Part shown: positions 52,701 through 63,058 of the stretch, one piece after another
Layout: each line of letters begins with the position of its first letter
Position numbering within the stretch: the stretch's first letter is position 1
Source: Limnohabitans sp. Rim8
GTDB lineage: Bacteria > Pseudomonadota > Gammaproteobacteria > Burkholderiales > Burkholderiaceae_C
Assembly (NCBI RefSeq): GCF_945901735.1
Contig: NZ_CAMDLM010000010.1
Span: 1-64,000 of the forward strand
Reading direction: 5' to 3'
Length of the DNA stretch: 64,000 nucleotides
Notes under the pieces: generated by a model
The model's database searches: none
Told to the model about the DNA's origin: nothing
Seen by the model: the letters and a program-made list of their open reading frames with translations, nothing else
Program-made: the position numbers and the translations under genes

Positions 52701-53621
52701 CACCGCCTTTTTGCCACCCGCGTTCATGGCGATGTTGCCGCCAATGCAACTGGCTTCAGCCGAAGTCGGGTCGACGGCAAACACAAAACCACCGCGCTCG
52801 GCCGCATCGGCCACGCGCTGTGTGACCACCCCGGCTTCGGTCCAGATGGTGGGAATCGGGTGGGCCACGCCGGGCAGGTCGAACATCTCGAGCTCGGTCA
52901 TGGCTTCGAGCTTTTCGGTGTTCATCACCGCGCTCTTCCAGGTCAATGGAATAGCGCCACCGGTGTAGCCCGTGCCGCCGCCACGGGGCACGATGGTCAG
53001 GCCCAGGTCAATACAGCCCTTGACCAGCCCCGCCATTTCTTCTTCGGTGTCGGGCGTCAGCACCACAAAAGGGTATTCCACGCGCCAATCGGTGGCGTCG
53101 GTCACATGGCTCACGCGCGACAGGCCGTCGAACTTGATGTTGTCTTTGGCCGTCAAGCGGCCCAGCGTCTTTTGCACCTGGCTGCGCAACTTGGCCATGC
53201 GGCCAAAGCGCTCATTGAACTGCGTCACGGCCTGGGTGGCCATGGCCAGCAATTGGCCGACCAAGGCGTCGCGGGCGGCGTCCACACTTGGGGTGCGGCG
53301 CTTTTGCACCTCGCCCAGACGGTGTTGCAAGGCCTCGACCAGCAGTTTGCGGCGTGCCGGGTTGTCCAGCAGGTCGTCTTGCAAATAAGGGTTGCGCTCG
53401 ACCACCCAAATGTCGCCCAGCACTTCGTACAACATCCGAGCAGATCGACCCGTACCGCGTTCCTGGCGCAACTGGTTCAGCAGATCCCAAGCCGAATCGC
53501 CCAGCAAGCGCAGCACGATTTCGCGATCTGAAAAGCTGGTGTAGTTGTAAGGAATTTCGCGCAAGCGCGGCGCATCGGCGTCGGCTTGCATTAAATGTAG
53601 GAGCGTGGTGGGTGCATTCAT
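49743..53621 (-). CDS. DUF3683 / FAD-linked oxidase / Fe-S dehydrogenase fusion (2-hydroxyacid dehydrogenase-like)
   Basis: At 1292 residues this is the longest protein in the window. An N-terminal DUF3683 domain is followed by the FAD_binding_4 domain (about 185-330, [15 protein letters not shown]), the FAD-oxidase C domain (with [15 protein letters not shown] and [10 protein letters not shown]), two ferredoxin-like clusters ([34 protein letters not shown]) and two CCG domains ([20 protein letters not shown]). It resembles D-2-hydroxyglutarate or D-lactate dehydrogenases that donate electrons to the quinone pool. It is 16 bases upstream of the DUF971 gene. Confidence 0.93.
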   Translation of the reverse strand: MNAPTTLLHLMQADADAPRLREIPYNYTSFSDREIVLRLLGDSAWDLLNQLRQERGTGRSARMLYEVLGDIWVVERNPYLQDDLLDNPARRKLLVEALQHRLGEVQKRRTPSVDAARDALVGQLLAMATQAVTQFNERFGRMAKLRSQVQKTLGRLTAKDNIKFDGLSRVSHVTDATDWRVEYPFVVLTPDTEEEMAGLVKGCIDLGLTIVPRGGGTGYTGGAIPLTWKSAVMNTEKLEAMTELEMFDLPGVAHPIPTIWTEAGVVTQRVADAAERGGFVFAVDPTSAEASCIGGNIAMNAGGKKAVLWGTALDNLASWRMVTPDAEWLDVVRMDHNMGKIHDAEVATFELRYFKADGKTPIRTETLVIPGKTFRKEGLGKDVTDKFLSGLPGVQKEGCDGLITSARWVMHRMPTHTRTVCMEFFGHAREAVPSIVEIKDFMFAEQKRTGTVMAGLEHLDDRYLRAVGYSTKSKRGGFPKMVLIGDIAGDNADDVAKATSEIVRIANSRSGEGFIAISPEARKKFWLDRKKTAAISRHTNAFKVNEDVVIPLPRMAEYTDGIERINIELSLRNKLKLCREIEAFLERGNLPLGKQDDANDIPSAELLEDRVAQALTVVREVQAQWQGWLTDVDALFPQLQEHTLRASWKTQIRPAFQNIFSGSAFLPILNEVTAIHQRVLKGRVWVALHMHAGDGNVHTNIPVNSDNYEMLQTAHEAVARIMVLARSLDGVISGEHGIGITKLEFLTDAELANFTAYKAKVDPEGRFNKGKLLRGAALTGLGNDVHAADLTHAYTPSFGLMGHESLIMQQSDIGAIAASVKDCLRCGKCKPVCATHVPRANLLYSPRNKILATSLLVEAFLYEEQTRRGISIKHWQEFEDVADHCTVCHKCLSPCPVNIDFGEVSMNMRNLLRKMGQKSFRPGNAAAMFMLNATNPETIKLARLAMVDVGMRAQRFVAGLLKGVARKQTSAPPASVGTAPIKEQVIHFINKKMPGNLPKKTARALLDIEDNDYVPIIRNPQTTTSETEAVFYFPGCGSERLFSQVGLATQAMLWHVGVQTVLPPGYLCCGYPQKGSGQFDKAEKIITDNRVLFHRVANTLNYLDIKTVVVSCGTCYDQLQGYEFDKIFPGCRIIDIHEFLLEKGMKLDAGGAYLYHDPCHTPMKMQEPMKTVKALMGDNVIESKRCCGESGTLGVSRPDISTQVRFRKEEELLKGEAALRNSGALAPQANVKILTSCPSCLQGLSRFGDDMKNGLLEADYIVVEMAKHILGEAWMPEYVSAANAGGIERVLV

Positions 53622-53892
53622 GGGTGTGGCGCAGTCAAAGGCGTCGTTGATGACGCTGTCAGCCAGACCCGGGAAAGTGTCATATATTGGCTGAAGTCAG
53701 ATGTTACCGCAGCGCAACAATCACGCGCAGAGGGTGGGGGCACACAACAGAATTATGGTCTGTGTTAGCCTCAAGTCACGAAAACTCTTGATCTTCATAG
53801 AGCATTCACATTTTTGTCATTAACAAGGTTTAAAAACTGCGATCGGATCAATTCATCTCGAATTGTTGATGTCAGCACCTTTTGGAACACCC

Positions 53893-55197
53893 ATGAAACT
53901 GAGAAATACACTCACATCAATGGCTCTGGCTTTGACAGCCTTGAGCGCACAAGCACAAACTGAAATCCAAATGTGGCACTCTATGAGTGGTGCATTGGGT
54001 GAATGGGTCAACGGCCTTGCCAACAGCTATAACCAGTCACAAAAGGATTACAAAGTTGTTCCAGTTTTTAAAGGCAACTACGACGAATCCATGACGGCAG
54101 CGATGGCTGCATTTCGTGGCGGCAATGCACCCCATGTTTTGCAAGTCTTTGAGGTGGGCACTGCCACCATGATGTACAGCAAGGGTGCCATCGTGCCCGT
54201 GGCCAAGGTCATGAAAGATGCTGGTTACAAATTCGACCCCTCGGTCTACATTCCTGCTGTGGCCGGTTACTACACCGCACCCAATGGCGACATCCAAAGT
54301 TTGCCTTTCAACAGCTCAACACCCGTATTCTGGTACAACAAAGACGCTTTTAAAGCCGCCGGCCTGGATCCTGAGTCTCCACCCAAAACTTGGACTGAGT
54401 TGACTTTGGCTGCAAGCAAACTCAAAGCCAGTGGACACAAATGCCCCTTCACAACAGCATGGCAAACTTGGGTTCACTTGGAAACATTCTCCGCCTGGCA
54501 TGACGTTGAATTTGCCACGCAGCGCAACGGATTCAAGGGCCTCAATGCCCGCCTGAACGTCACAACGCCCCTGCATGTGCGCCACATTGAGAACCTGGCC
54601 AACATGTCTGCCAATGGTTTGTTTGTCTACAAAGGCCGTGCTGGTGCTGCAGGAGCAACCTTTGAGTCTGGTGAGTGCGCCATGTACACCAACTCTTCGG
54701 CCGCCTATGCGGGCATCAAGCGCAATGCAAAATTTGCGTTTGGTGTTAGCACATTGCCTTATTACCCTGATGTCAAAGGCGCCCCCCAAAACACCATCAT
54801 TGGCGGTGCCAGCCTTTGGGTCATGGCCGGCAAAAATTCAAATGAATACAAAGGTGTTGCTGGATTTTTTGATCACCTTTCCAAAACCGATGTCCAAGCA
54901 AAGTCTCATCAAGACACCGGCTATCTTCCCATCACCACAGCTGCGTACCAGGCCACAGAAAAATCGGGTTTTTACAAACAAAACCCAGGCACAGATGTTT
55001 CAGTGACCCAGATGGTTCGCAAGACAACGGATCGCTCACAGGGCATCCGTTTGGGCAACTTCGTTCAAATTCGCACCATCATGGATGAGGAATTGGAACA
55101 AGTCTGGTCGGGCAAAAAGAGCCCCAAAGACGGTCTTGAGGCCATCAAAAAGCGCGGTGACGAGTTGTTGGTGCGTTTCGAGAACGCCAACCGCTGA
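53893..55197 (+). CDS. ugpB: sn-glycerol-3-phosphate ABC transporter binding protein UgpB
   Basis: This 434-residue periplasmic receptor starts at ATG 53893 with a signal peptide (MKLRNTLTSMALALTALSAQAQ). UgpB features are TEIQMWHSMSGALGEWVNGLA, VPVFKGNYDESMTAAMAAFR and PFNSSTPVFWYNKDAFKAAG. It captures glycerol-3-phosphate or glycerophosphodiesters. The upstream 53622-53892 holds no gene; no convincing Pho box was found. An intrinsic terminator follows the gene. Confidence 0.95.
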   Translation: MKLRNTLTSMALALTALSAQAQTEIQMWHSMSGALGEWVNGLANSYNQSQKDYKVVPVFKGNYDESMTAAMAAFRGGNAPHVLQVFEVGTATMMYSKGAIVPVAKVMKDAGYKFDPSVYIPAVAGYYTAPNGDIQSLPFNSSTPVFWYNKDAFKAAGLDPESPPKTWTELTLAASKLKASGHKCPFTTAWQTWVHLETFSAWHDVEFATQRNGFKGLNARLNVTTPLHVRHIENLANMSANGLFVYKGRAGAAGATFESGECAMYTNSSAAYAGIKRNAKFAFGVSTLPYYPDVKGAPQNTIIGGASLWVMAGKNSNEYKGVAGFFDHLSKTDVQAKSHQDTGYLPITTAAYQATEKSGFYKQNPGTDVSVTQMVRKTTDRSQGIRLGNFVQIRTIMDEELEQVWSGKKSPKDGLEAIKKRGDELLVRFENANR

Positions 55198-55222
55198 CGT
55201 TTAAGCCGAATTTCGGCATGAG

Positions 55223-55257
55223 CCCGACTTGCGTTTGTTCGCAAGTTGGGTTTTTTT
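55223..55257 (+). terminator. Intrinsic terminator/attenuator between ugpB and ugpA
   Basis: CCCGACTTGCG (55223-55233) pairs with CGCAAGTTGGG (55240-55250) with one G-U, loop TTTGTT, followed by seven T residues. It lies 26 bases after the ugpB stop and before ugpA, so most transcripts probably end here, giving more binding protein than membrane subunits. Confidence 0.85.
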
Positions 55258-55282
55258 CTTGGCAAAAAGTCGGCGTGTTTTC

Positions 55283-56170
55283 ATGACATTTGAAAAAAGA
55301 GTCCGTTTTCGATCCTCTTGGCTCCCTTGGGCTTTGGTTGCACCGCAGTTGCTGGTGGTGGTGCTGTTCTTTTTCTGGCCTGCGGGGCAAGCTTTGCTGG
55401 AAAGCGTGTACGAGTCAGACGCATTCGGCATGAGTTCCACTTTCGTCGGATTGGACAACTTCAAACGTCTTTTTGCGGACGAAACCTACCTTCAATCCTT
55501 TTGGACGACCGCCATTTTTTCAATATGGGTGGCGGGTTGTGGTCTCACCATCGCACTGCTTTTGGCAGTCATGGCCGACCGCATTGTTCACGGTGGTCTT
55601 TTTTACAAAACATCCTTGATCGTTCCCTATGCCATCGCACCTGCAGTGGTGGGCGTTTTATGGGTCTTCATGTTCACGCCCTCGATGGGGGTGGTCAGCC
55701 ATGCATTAAAGCAAGCGGGTGTGGATTGGAATCATCTGCTCAACAGCACGCACGCCATGACCTTGATAGTCACAGCCGCTGTCTGGAAGCAGATTTCCTA
55801 CAACTTCTTGTTTTTTCTGGCGGCTTTGCAATCGGTCCCTAAAAGTCTGCTGGAAGCCGCCGCCATCGATGGCGCGGGCCCTTGGATGCGCTTTTGGACC
55901 ATTCAGTTGCCACTGATCACGCCCACGGCGTTCTTCTTGTTGGTGGTCAATATCGTTTATGCATTTTTTGACACCTTCGCCATCATTGATGCCACCACCA
56001 GTGGTGGGCCTGGCAAAGACACGGCCATTTTGGTTTACAAGGTGTACCAAGACGGTTTCAAGGCCATGGATTTGGGGGGGTCAGCAGCCCAGTCCGTGGT
56101 TTTGATGGCCATTGTGATTGCGCTCACGGTTCTGCAATTTCGTTACATCGAAAAACGCGTCAACTACTGA
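55283..56170 (+). CDS. ugpA: sn-glycerol-3-phosphate ABC transporter permease UgpA
   Basis: This 295-residue inner-membrane subunit starts at ATG 55283 ([24 protein letters not shown]). About six transmembrane helices and the EAA loop [24 protein letters not shown] are visible. [19 protein letters not shown] matches UgpA. It pairs with UgpE and UgpC. Confidence 0.95.
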   Translation: MTFEKRVRFRSSWLPWALVAPQLLVVVLFFFWPAGQALLESVYESDAFGMSSTFVGLDNFKRLFADETYLQSFWTTAIFSIWVAGCGLTIALLLAVMADRIVHGGLFYKTSLIVPYAIAPAVVGVLWVFMFTPSMGVVSHALKQAGVDWNHLLNSTHAMTLIVTAAVWKQISYNFLFFLAALQSVPKSLLEAAAIDGAGPWMRFWTIQLPLITPTAFFLLVVNIVYAFFDTFAIIDATTSGGPGKDTAILVYKVYQDGFKAMDLGGSAAQSVVLMAIVIALTVLQFRYIEKRVNY

Positions 56171-56189
56171 TATTCATTGGCATCCATTC

Positions 56190-57047
56190 ATGATCGAACG
56201 ACGTCCTCTGGCTACTTTTCTATCCCACCTGATCGTGCTGGCGGGTGTTCTGATCGTGGCCTTTCCCGTGGTGCTTGCCTTGGTCGCGACCACCCAGACC
56301 AGCGAGCAAATCGTCCAGAATTTCCCCATGTCCATGGTCCCTGGCGACAATCTATGGGCGAGCTTTCACCAGGCCTTGTTCGGCGGTCAAACGGCCAAAG
56401 GCAACACATTGCCCGCGGTGGCACCGATGTTGTGGGTGAGCTTGGTCAGTGCCGTCATCATTTCCTTTGGAAAAATTGCCATTTCACTGCTGTCAGCATT
56501 TGCCATTGTTTATTTCCGCTTCCCTTTTCGCAATCTGATTTTCTGGATGATTTTCATCACCCTGATGTTGCCTGTTGAGGTGCGCATCTTGCCTACCTAT
56601 GCGGTGGTGTCGTCTCTGGGCATGCTGGACACCTATGCGGGCTTGACTTTGCCTCTGATCGCCTCAGCAACCGCCACCTTTTTATTTCGTCAGTTCTTTC
56701 TGACCGTCCCAGACGAGTTGGTGGAAGCAGCACGCATGGATGGCGCCGGCCCCATGCGATTTTTTCTGGACATTTTGTTGCCCCTTTCGCGCACTTCGAT
56801 CGCCGCTTTGTTCGTGATCCAGTTCATCTACGGCTGGAACCAGTACCTCTGGCCACTGTTGGTGACCACAACTGAAGACATGTACCCCATCGTCATGGGT
56901 ATCAGACGCTTGATGGCGGGTGGCGATGCATCCACCGAATGGAACGTGGTCATGGCCACCGCCATTTTGGCCATGCTGCCCCCGGCGCTGGTCGTGATCC
57001 TGATGCAAAAATGGTTCGTCAAGGGCCTGGTTGATACGGAAAAATAA
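56190..57047 (+). CDS. ugpE: sn-glycerol-3-phosphate ABC transporter permease UgpE
   Basis: This 285-residue permease starts at ATG 56190 ([23 protein letters not shown]). The EAA loop is [25 protein letters not shown]. Six hydrophobic segments are visible, and [28 protein letters not shown] is typical of UgpE. Nineteen bases separate it from ugpA. Confidence 0.95.
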   Translation: MIERRPLATFLSHLIVLAGVLIVAFPVVLALVATTQTSEQIVQNFPMSMVPGDNLWASFHQALFGGQTAKGNTLPAVAPMLWVSLVSAVIISFGKIAISLLSAFAIVYFRFPFRNLIFWMIFITLMLPVEVRILPTYAVVSSLGMLDTYAGLTLPLIASATATFLFRQFFLTVPDELVEAARMDGAGPMRFFLDILLPLSRTSIAALFVIQFIYGWNQYLWPLLVTTTEDMYPIVMGIRRLMAGGDASTEWNVVMATAILAMLPPALVVILMQKWFVKGLVDTEK

Positions 57048-57057
57048 ATACCTCCTC

Positions 57058-58077
57058 ATGGCTTCCATTACCCTCTCTCACATCCTCAAAACCTACGGCG
57101 CGGGCGACAAAGCCAACACCGTCATCCACGACCTGAGCGCCGAGATCGCGCATGGTGAATTTGTCGTCATCGTCGGCCCCTCAGGCTGCGGCAAATCCAC
57201 CCTGCTGCGCATGGTTGCGGGCCTGGAAGACATCACGGGCGGCACCATTGCCATTGGTGAACGCGTGGTCAACGAACTGGAGCCCGCTGAGCGCGACATC
57301 GCCATGGTGTTTCAGAACTATGCGCTATACCCGCACATGAGCGTGTTCGACAACATGGCCTATGGCCTGAAAATCGCCAAGCTGCCGGTGGCCGAGATCA
57401 AGGCCCGGGTCGACAAGGCCGCTGCGATTTTGGAGCTGTCTCAGCTGCTGCAGCGCAAGCCGCGCGAACTGTCCGGTGGCCAGCGCCAGCGCGTGGCCAT
57501 GGGCCGCGCCATCGTGCGCCAGCCACAGGTGTTCTTGTTCGACGAACCCCTGTCCAACCTCGACGCCAAGCTGCGCGCCCAGACCCGGCTGGAGATTCAA
57601 AAGCTGCACCGCGAATTGGGCATCACCAGCCTGTTTGTCACGCACGACCAGGTCGAAGCCATGACGCTGGCCCAACGCATGATCGTCATGAACGGCGGCC
57701 ACATGGAACAGTTCGGCACGCCCGAGGAGGTTTACAACCGCCCAGCCAGCACCTTCGTGGCCAGCTTCATCGGCTCACCGCCGATGAACCTGCTGCAGCA
57801 CGCACCGGGCACGCCCGCAGGGCAAATTCTGGGCATCCGCCCCGAGCACCTGGACATCACGCCTGTCATCGAAAACGGTGGCTGGACACTGACGGTGGAC
57901 ACCGTGGAATTGCTGGGCGCCGAGCGCCTGGTGCACGCCCGTCTCGGCCAAGAAACGCTGACCCTGCGACTGGACGAATCCCTGCCCGCGCCGCAACCGG
58001 GCAGCACCTTCCACGCCACGCCACGCGCCGACCGGCTGCACTGGTTTGACGCTGCCTCTCAAAAACGCATCGCCTGA
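57058..58077 (+). CDS. ugpC: sn-glycerol-3-phosphate ABC transporter ATPase UgpC
   Basis: This 339-residue ATPase starts at ATG 57058 ([14 protein letters not shown]). Walker [10 protein letters not shown] (40-48), LSGGQ (138-142), Walker B VFLFDEP (158-164) and a C-terminal MalK-like regulatory domain are complete. Its stop overlaps the ugpQ ATG (TGATG). It is more GC-rich than the other ugp genes, as is ugpQ. Confidence 0.95.
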   Translation: MASITLSHILKTYGAGDKANTVIHDLSAEIAHGEFVVIVGPSGCGKSTLLRMVAGLEDITGGTIAIGERVVNELEPAERDIAMVFQNYALYPHMSVFDNMAYGLKIAKLPVAEIKARVDKAAAILELSQLLQRKPRELSGGQRQRVAMGRAIVRQPQVFLFDEPLSNLDAKLRAQTRLEIQKLHRELGITSLFVTHDQVEAMTLAQRMIVMNGGHMEQFGTPEEVYNRPASTFVASFIGSPPMNLLQHAPGTPAGQILGIRPEHLDITPVIENGGWTLTVDTVELLGAERLVHARLGQETLTLRLDESLPAPQPGSTFHATPRADRLHWFDAASQKRIA

Positions 58078-58820
58078 TGAGCAACATGAAACACTGGCCC
58101 TACCCACGCTGGATCGCGCACCGAGGCGCTGGCAAGCTCGCCCCGGAAAACACCATGGCCGCCTTCCGGCTGGGCGCGGCGCACGGCTACCGCATGTTCG
58201 AGTGCGACGCCAAGCTCAGTGCTGACGGCGTGGTGTTCTTGATGCACGACGCCTCGCTGGAGCGCACCACCAATGGGAAAGGCATCGGCGGTGACCTGCC
58301 TTGGCATGCCCTGTCGCAGCTGGATGCGGGCGGCTGGCATTCGCGGGTTTTTGCGGGCGAGCCCCTGCCCACTCTGGAAGCCTTGGCCCGGTTTTGTCTG
58401 GCGAACCGCTACCTGCTGAACATCGAAATCAAGCCCACGCCGGGCACCGAAGCGGCTACGGGCGACGCGGTTGCACGTCTGGCAGCGCAACTGTGGCAAG
58501 GCGCTGAAGTGCCGCCCCTGCTGACATCTTTCAAACCCGACGCGCTGGCGGCAGCGCAAACGGCGGCACCCGAGTTGCCGCGTGGCCTGCTGATGGATAC
58601 GTTGTGGGACGGCTGGCTGGAAAAAGCCCTGAACCTGGACTGTGTGGCCGTGGTCGCCAACTACGCGCTGTGGGACAGCGCCACCGTGGCCCGCGTGCAC
58701 AGCGCGGGGCTCAAGTGCCTGAGCTACACCGTCAACGACGACTGTGCCGCCCAGCACCTGCTGGCCCTGGGCACCGACGGCATCATCACCGACCGGGTGG
58801 ATGGGTTCAGTCCGATTTGA
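58077..58820 (+). CDS. ugpQ: Glycerophosphodiester phosphodiesterase
   Basis: This 247-residue GDPD enzyme has WIAHRGAGKLAPENTMAAF with the catalytic His-Arg pair, then ECDAKLSADGVVFLMHDASLERTTNG and EIKPTPGTEA. It cleaves glycerophosphodiesters to glycerol-3-phosphate and an alcohol. No signal peptide is visible, so it is cytoplasmic like E. coli UgpQ. It is translationally coupled to ugpC. Confidence 0.95.
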   Translation: MSNMKHWPYPRWIAHRGAGKLAPENTMAAFRLGAAHGYRMFECDAKLSADGVVFLMHDASLERTTNGKGIGGDLPWHALSQLDAGGWHSRVFAGEPLPTLEALARFCLANRYLLNIEIKPTPGTEAATGDAVARLAAQLWQGAEVPPLLTSFKPDALAAAQTAAPELPRGLLMDTLWDGWLEKALNLDCVAVVANYALWDSATVARVHSAGLKCLSYTVNDDCAAQHLLALGTDGIITDRVDGFSPI

Positions 58821-58866
58821 AATAGGTTCAACCACCCCTGGCCGAAGGCGTCTCGTGTTGACTCTG

Positions 58867-59142
58867 TTACTTGCTGGCCCAGCCCCGCTGCATCAGCCAC
58901 TCGGCCGTGGCGGCCACCAGCAGCAGGGCGATGTAGGTACTCATCTTGCCATCTTGGCCGTGCAGCCATAACCCGGTGACCAGCACGGCCAGCCCGCTCA
59001 GGACATGCACCCCCATGCGCAGACCCAAGCTGGCTCGACCCGACCCCATAACCCAGCCCCCAGCCAAAGGCATGAAGATCGCCAAGGCCAAAGCGGGCAG
59101 CAGAAAATTGAACAGGTGCAATCCCAATTGCCAAAACGTCAT
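58867..59142 (-). CDS. Small integral membrane protein, unknown function
   Basis: This 91-residue protein starts at ATG 59142 (MTFWQLGLHLFNFLLPALALAIFMPLAG). It has three predicted transmembrane helices and no recognised domain. It is convergent with ugpQ and divergent from hemA. Confidence 0.75.
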   Translation of the reverse strand: MTFWQLGLHLFNFLLPALALAIFMPLAGGWVMGSGRASLGLRMGVHVLSGLAVLVTGLWLHGQDGKMSTYIALLLVAATAEWLMQRGWASK

Positions 59143-59265
59143 GAAATCTCGCTCCTGTTGTTCCGAGCACGCCCTCAAGGTGCGCCATATCCTGAAATTG
59201 TGCATGCAAAACCACGTTCACTTGCCTCTCTTGGGTTGTGTCAAGAAAAGTTGACAACCCTTGCC

Positions 59266-59271
59266 TATAAT
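59266..59271 (+). promoter_or_regulatory. Candidate -10 of hemA
   Basis: A perfect TATAAT ends 7 bases before the hemA ATG at 59279. If it is used, the transcript would begin at or next to the start codon, making hemA leaderless. The -35 region at the right distance is weak (AAGAAA). Confidence 0.35.
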
Positions 59272-59278
59272 GGCTCGC

Positions 59279-60550
59279 ATGCCTGTATGGACCCTGGGTT
59301 TGAACCACACCACTGCACCGCTGGATCTGCGCGGGCGGTTCGCGTTCGCCGTGGACAAACTGGTGCCCACGCTGCACGGTTTGCGCCAGAACCTGGCCAG
59401 CCACACGGCTCAAGCGCCCGAAGCGGCTATTCTTTCGACCTGCAACCGCACCGAAATTTATTGTGCCGCCGACCAGGCTGCCACCGACGGCACCTTGCGG
59501 TGGCTGGCTCAAGCCGGTGGTGTGAGCGCGTCCGAGCTGCACGCCCACACTTATTTGCTCGAAGGCAATGAGGCGGCCCGCCATGCCTTTCGCGTGGCCA
59601 GCGGCCTGGACTCCATGGTGTTGGGCGAAGCCCAGATTTTGGGCCAACTCAAGGACGCCGTGCGTGCAGCCGAACAAGCCGGCGCCCTGGGCAGCACCCT
59701 CAACCAGTTGTTTCAGCGCAGTTTTGCAGTGGCCAAAGAAGTGCGCAGCTCCACCGAAATCGGCGCCCATTCCATCAGCATGGCCGCTGCCTCGGTGCGC
59801 CTGGCCAGCCAGTTGTTCGAAGACATCCAAGACATCCGCATCCTGTTTGTCGGCGCGGGGGAAATGAACGAATTGGTGGCCACCCACTTTGCAGCCAAGC
59901 AGCCCAAAGGCATGGTGATTGCCAACCGCAGCCTGGACCGCGCCGAGTTGCTGGCCCACCGATTTGGGGCCGGGGTCATGCCCTTGGCCGACCTGCCCGC
60001 GCGCCTGCACGAATTCGACGCGGTCATCAGCTGCACCGCCAGCACCCTGCCCCTGATCGGTTTGGGTGCGGTCGAACGTGCACTTAAAAAACGCAAATAC
60101 CGCCCCATGTTCATGGTCGATCTGGCGGTGCCGCGTGACATCGAACCCGAAGTCAAGGCTCTGCAAGACGTTTACCTGTACACCGTGGACGACTTGGCCA
60201 GCGTGGTGCAGGCAGGACAGGCGCACCGGCAAGCGGCTGTGGCCGAAGCCGAAGTGATCATCGACGCGGGTGTGCAAAGTTTCATGCACTGGATGGGCCA
60301 GCGCGGCACCGTGCCCCTGATCCAGCAGCTGCAAAACCAAGCCGACGCTTGGCGCGAAGCTGAAATGGCCCGTGCCCGCAAGCTGTTGGCCCGGGGAGAT
60401 GACCCGATCTCCGTGATGGAGGCCCTTTCCAAAGGTCTGACTCAGAAAATGCTGCACGGCGCCCTGGCCGAGTTGCGCGGGTCCGATTCCGAGAACCGTG
60501 AGCACACCATTCAAACTGTGCAGCGCGTCTTCTTGCGCAAAGAGCGTTAG
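59279..60550 (+). CDS. hemA: Glutamyl-tRNA reductase
   Basis: This 423-residue enzyme starts C5 tetrapyrrole synthesis by reducing Glu-tRNA to glutamate-1-semialdehyde. The catalytic cysteine is Cys55 in [12 protein letters not shown], and the NADPH-binding part ([15 protein letters not shown]) and dimerisation helices are complete. ATG 59279 ([19 protein letters not shown]) is the canonical start; ATG 59270 would add MAR. It leads a unit with prfA and prmC. Confidence 0.95.
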   Translation: MPVWTLGLNHTTAPLDLRGRFAFAVDKLVPTLHGLRQNLASHTAQAPEAAILSTCNRTEIYCAADQAATDGTLRWLAQAGGVSASELHAHTYLLEGNEAARHAFRVASGLDSMVLGEAQILGQLKDAVRAAEQAGALGSTLNQLFQRSFAVAKEVRSSTEIGAHSISMAAASVRLASQLFEDIQDIRILFVGAGEMNELVATHFAAKQPKGMVIANRSLDRAELLAHRFGAGVMPLADLPARLHEFDAVISCTASTLPLIGLGAVERALKKRKYRPMFMVDLAVPRDIEPEVKALQDVYLYTVDDLASVVQAGQAHRQAAVAEAEVIIDAGVQSFMHWMGQRGTVPLIQQLQNQADAWREAEMARARKLLARGDDPISVMEALSKGLTQKMLHGALAELRGSDSENREHTIQTVQRVFLRKER

Positions 60551-60645
60551 CGGCTTGTCTTGGCAGGTCGGCACATCAACGCCGACACCCTCCCTGCTCC
60601 ATGCCCGTTGGACTTCAAGATCCAACTTACAAAAACTCTGGCCGC

Positions 60646-61734
60646 ATGAAACTATTTCTTATCCAGCAACTCGAACGTTACGCCCTGCGCTTGACCGAAT
60701 TGGACTTTTTGCTGTCCCGCGAAGACATCATGGCCGACATGACGCAGTTCCTAAAGCTGTCTCGGGAGCATGCCGAAGTCAGCGCTGTGGCCTCGCGCTT
60801 TGCCCGCTTTCAGCAGCGCAGCGCCGACCTGATCGCCGCAAAGGCCATGCTGGATGAGGAGGATATGCGCGAGATGGCCGAAGAGGAAGCAGCCAGCGCC
60901 AGCGCCGAGCTGCAAAGCTTGGAAGCAGAGTTGCAGCGCATGCTGCTGCCCAAAGATCCGGAAGATGCACGTCCGGCTTTTGTCGAAATCCGCGCAGGCA
61001 CCGGGGGCGACGAATCGGCCCTGTTTGCCGCAGACTTGCTGCGCATGTACACGCGCTTTGCCGAAAGCCAGGGTTGGCGTTGCGAGATCATCTCGGAGTC
61101 GATGAGCGAACTGGGTGGCTACAAAGAAGTCGTAGTGCGCATCGAAGGCGACCAGGTTTATGGCGCACTCAAGTTCGAATCGGGTGGCCACCGCGTGCAA
61201 CGGGTGCCCGCCACCGAAACCCAGGGCCGCATCCACACCAGCGCCTGCACCGTGGCGGTGCTGGCTGAGCCAGACGAGGCCGAGGCCATCAAGATCAACC
61301 CGTCGGATTTGCGCATCGACACCTACCGCGCCAGTGGCGCGGGTGGGCAGCACATCAACAAGACCGACTCGGCGGTGCGCATCACCCACTTGCCCACTGG
61401 CATCGTGGCCGAATGCCAGGACGGCCGCAGCCAGCACAGCAACAAGGCGCAAGCCCTGAAAGTGCTGACCGCCCGGATTCAGGAAAAAGACCGGGCCGAG
61501 CGCGCCGCCAAAGACGCCGCCGAGCGCAAAAGCCTGATCGGCAGCGGCGACCGCTCCGACCGCATCCGCACCTACAACTTCCCGCAAGGGCGCCTGAGTG
61601 ACCACCGCATCAACCTGACGCTGTACAAATTGCTCACCATCATGGAAGGCGATTTGAAAGACGTGGTCGATGCGCTGCAGGCCTACGAAGCCGCAGAACA
61701 ACTGGCTGCACTGGAAATCGGGGCCGCCGCGTGA
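60646..61734 (+). CDS. prfA: Peptide chain release factor 1
   Basis: This 362-residue class I release factor reads UAA/UAG. The anticodon-mimic PAT tripeptide lies in [15 protein letters not shown] and the catalytic GGQ in [20 protein letters not shown] start at ATG 60646 ([16 protein letters not shown]); the frame upstream adds 15 residues without similarity. The next gene, prmC, methylates the GGQ glutamine. Confidence 0.96.
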   Translation: MKLFLIQQLERYALRLTELDFLLSREDIMADMTQFLKLSREHAEVSAVASRFARFQQRSADLIAAKAMLDEEDMREMAEEEAASASAELQSLEAELQRMLLPKDPEDARPAFVEIRAGTGGDESALFAADLLRMYTRFAESQGWRCEIISESMSELGGYKEVVVRIEGDQVYGALKFESGGHRVQRVPATETQGRIHTSACTVAVLAEPDEAEAIKINPSDLRIDTYRASGAGGQHINKTDSAVRITHLPTGIVAECQDGRSQHSNKAQALKVLTARIQEKDRAERAAKDAAERKSLIGSGDRSDRIRTYNFPQGRLSDHRINLTLYKLLTIMEGDLKDVVDALQAYEAAEQLAALEIGAAA

Positions 61735-62573
61735 CGGCCTCGCACGCCAGCCCCAGCGTGGCCGCATGCCTGCAACAAGCCCACAGACAAGGGCTGGCAC
61801 GCGCGGACGCGCAGATGCTGCTGCTGCACGCCCTGGCGCGCCCGCTGCATGACCGCGCCTGGCTGCTGGCCCACGACACCGGGTTGTTGACCGAGGCCCA
61901 ACAACGCAGCTGGGACCACGCCCTGCAGCGCCGCCTGCAAGGCGAGCCCGTGGCCTACATCACCGGGCACAAAGACTTTTTTGGCCTGACGCTGAAGGTG
62001 GATGCCCGCGTGCTGGACCCGCGCCCCGACACCGAAACCCTGGTCGAATGGGCGCTGGAATTGCTGCCTTCGGGCCAACCAGCCCGCGTGCTGGACCTGG
62101 GCACCGGCAGCGGGGCCGTGGCCCTGGCCCTGCAGCAGCAGCGCCCTGCCGCGCAGGTGACGGCGGTGGACGCCAGTGCCGACGCCCTGGCCGTGGCCAG
62201 CGCCAACGCCCAGCGCCTGAACTTGCCGATGCGGTGCGTGCTGAGCCACTGGATGGACGCCGTGCCGGGTCCGTTTGAATTGATCGTGTCCAACCCGCCC
62301 TATGTGGCCGAAGGCGACCCGCACCTCGCCGCCCTGACGCACGAGCCCCTGCAGGCCCTGGCCAGCGGCCCCGATGGTCTGGATGACATCCGCCAAATCA
62401 TCGCCCATGCCCCCAGCCGCCTCGCCCCAGGCGGGTGGCTGCTGCTGGAACACGGCTGGGACCAGGCCACCGCGGTCCAAGCGCTGCTGCGCACGGCCGG
62501 TTTTGTGCAGGTGCAATCGCGCCGCGATCTGAGCGGAATCGAGCGCTGTACAGGCGCGGTGATGCCGAATTGA
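61731..62573 (+). CDS. prmC: Release factor glutamine methyltransferase PrmC (HemK)
   Basis: This 280-residue SAM-dependent methyltransferase has the N-terminal helical domain, motif [16 protein letters not shown] and the NPPY motif in [15 protein letters not shown] that binds the target glutamine. It modifies RF1 and RF2. The GTG start overlaps the prfA stop by four bases (GTGA). Confidence 0.95.
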   Translation: MTASHASPSVAACLQQAHRQGLARADAQMLLLHALARPLHDRAWLLAHDTGLLTEAQQRSWDHALQRRLQGEPVAYITGHKDFFGLTLKVDARVLDPRPDTETLVEWALELLPSGQPARVLDLGTGSGAVALALQQQRPAAQVTAVDASADALAVASANAQRLNLPMRCVLSHWMDAVPGPFELIVSNPPYVAEGDPHLAALTHEPLQALASGPDGLDDIRQIIAHAPSRLAPGGWLLLEHGWDQATAVQALLRTAGFVQVQSRRDLSGIERCTGAVMPN

Positions 62574-62658
62574 CAGCAACATCCCTGCAAAAATGGCAGA
62601 CTTTCAATCAGAGACATAATTCACCTCGTCCGACACCGACCCCATTTGGAGCAACAAC

Positions 62659-62982
62659 ATGAGCGACACCCAACAACGCATCGACGAACTCGTCAAAGGC
62701 AACGACATCACCCTGTTCATGAAAGGCAACGCCAACTTTCCCATGTGCGGTTTTTCGGGCCGTGCCATCCAACTGTTAAAAGCTTGCGGCGTGGACCCCA
62801 AGACGGTCAAAACCGTGAACGTGCTGGACGATGCCGAAATCCGCCAAGGCATCAAGGAATACAGCAACTGGCCCACCATCCCCCAGCTTTACGTCAAGGG
62901 TGAATTCATCGGCGGCTCGGACATCATGATGGAAATGTACGAGTCGGGTGAACTTCAGCAAGTGATCAACGGCCAGGCTTGA
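62659..62982 (+). CDS. grxD: Monothiol glutaredoxin (Grx4 type)
   Basis: This 107-residue CGFS-type glutaredoxin (Cys30 in PMCGFSGRAIQLL) binds glutathione and shuttles [2Fe-2S] clusters. VKTVNVLDDAEIRQGIKEYSNWPTIPQLYV and GGSDIMMEMYESGEL complete the family pattern. A clear ribosome-binding site (GGAGCAAC) precedes ATG 62659, and an intrinsic terminator follows. Confidence 0.96.
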   Translation: MSDTQQRIDELVKGNDITLFMKGNANFPMCGFSGRAIQLLKACGVDPKTVKTVNVLDDAEIRQGIKEYSNWPTIPQLYVKGEFIGGSDIMMEMYESGELQQVINGQA

Positions 62983-63002
62983 TCGCCTCCCCCCCTTGCA
63001 AA

Positions 63003-63027
63003 CAGCCACCTTCGGGTGGCTTTTTTG
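63003..63027 (+). terminator. Intrinsic terminator of grxD
   Basis: GCCACC (63005-63010) pairs with GGTGGC (63015-63020) around a TTCG loop, followed by six T residues. Confidence 0.88.
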
Positions 63028-63058
63028 CGGGGAATTTATGGCCCATATGACCCGGGGT

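Noticed and set aside
50661-53531. Open frame of about 950 codons on the plus strand opposite the large dehydrogenase
   Set aside because: It mirrors the codon pattern of the real minus-strand gene, has no recognisable domain, and the minus-strand protein has complete FAD and Fe-S motifs.
53656-53683. CTGTCAG and GTGTCAT as a Pho box before ugpB
   Set aside because: The half-sites are 21 bases apart with no middle copy, not the 11-base period of a Pho box, and lie over 200 bases from ugpB.
58724-60625. Long minus-strand open frame opposite hemA
   Set aside because: No domain similarity; HemA on the plus strand has the full family signature.
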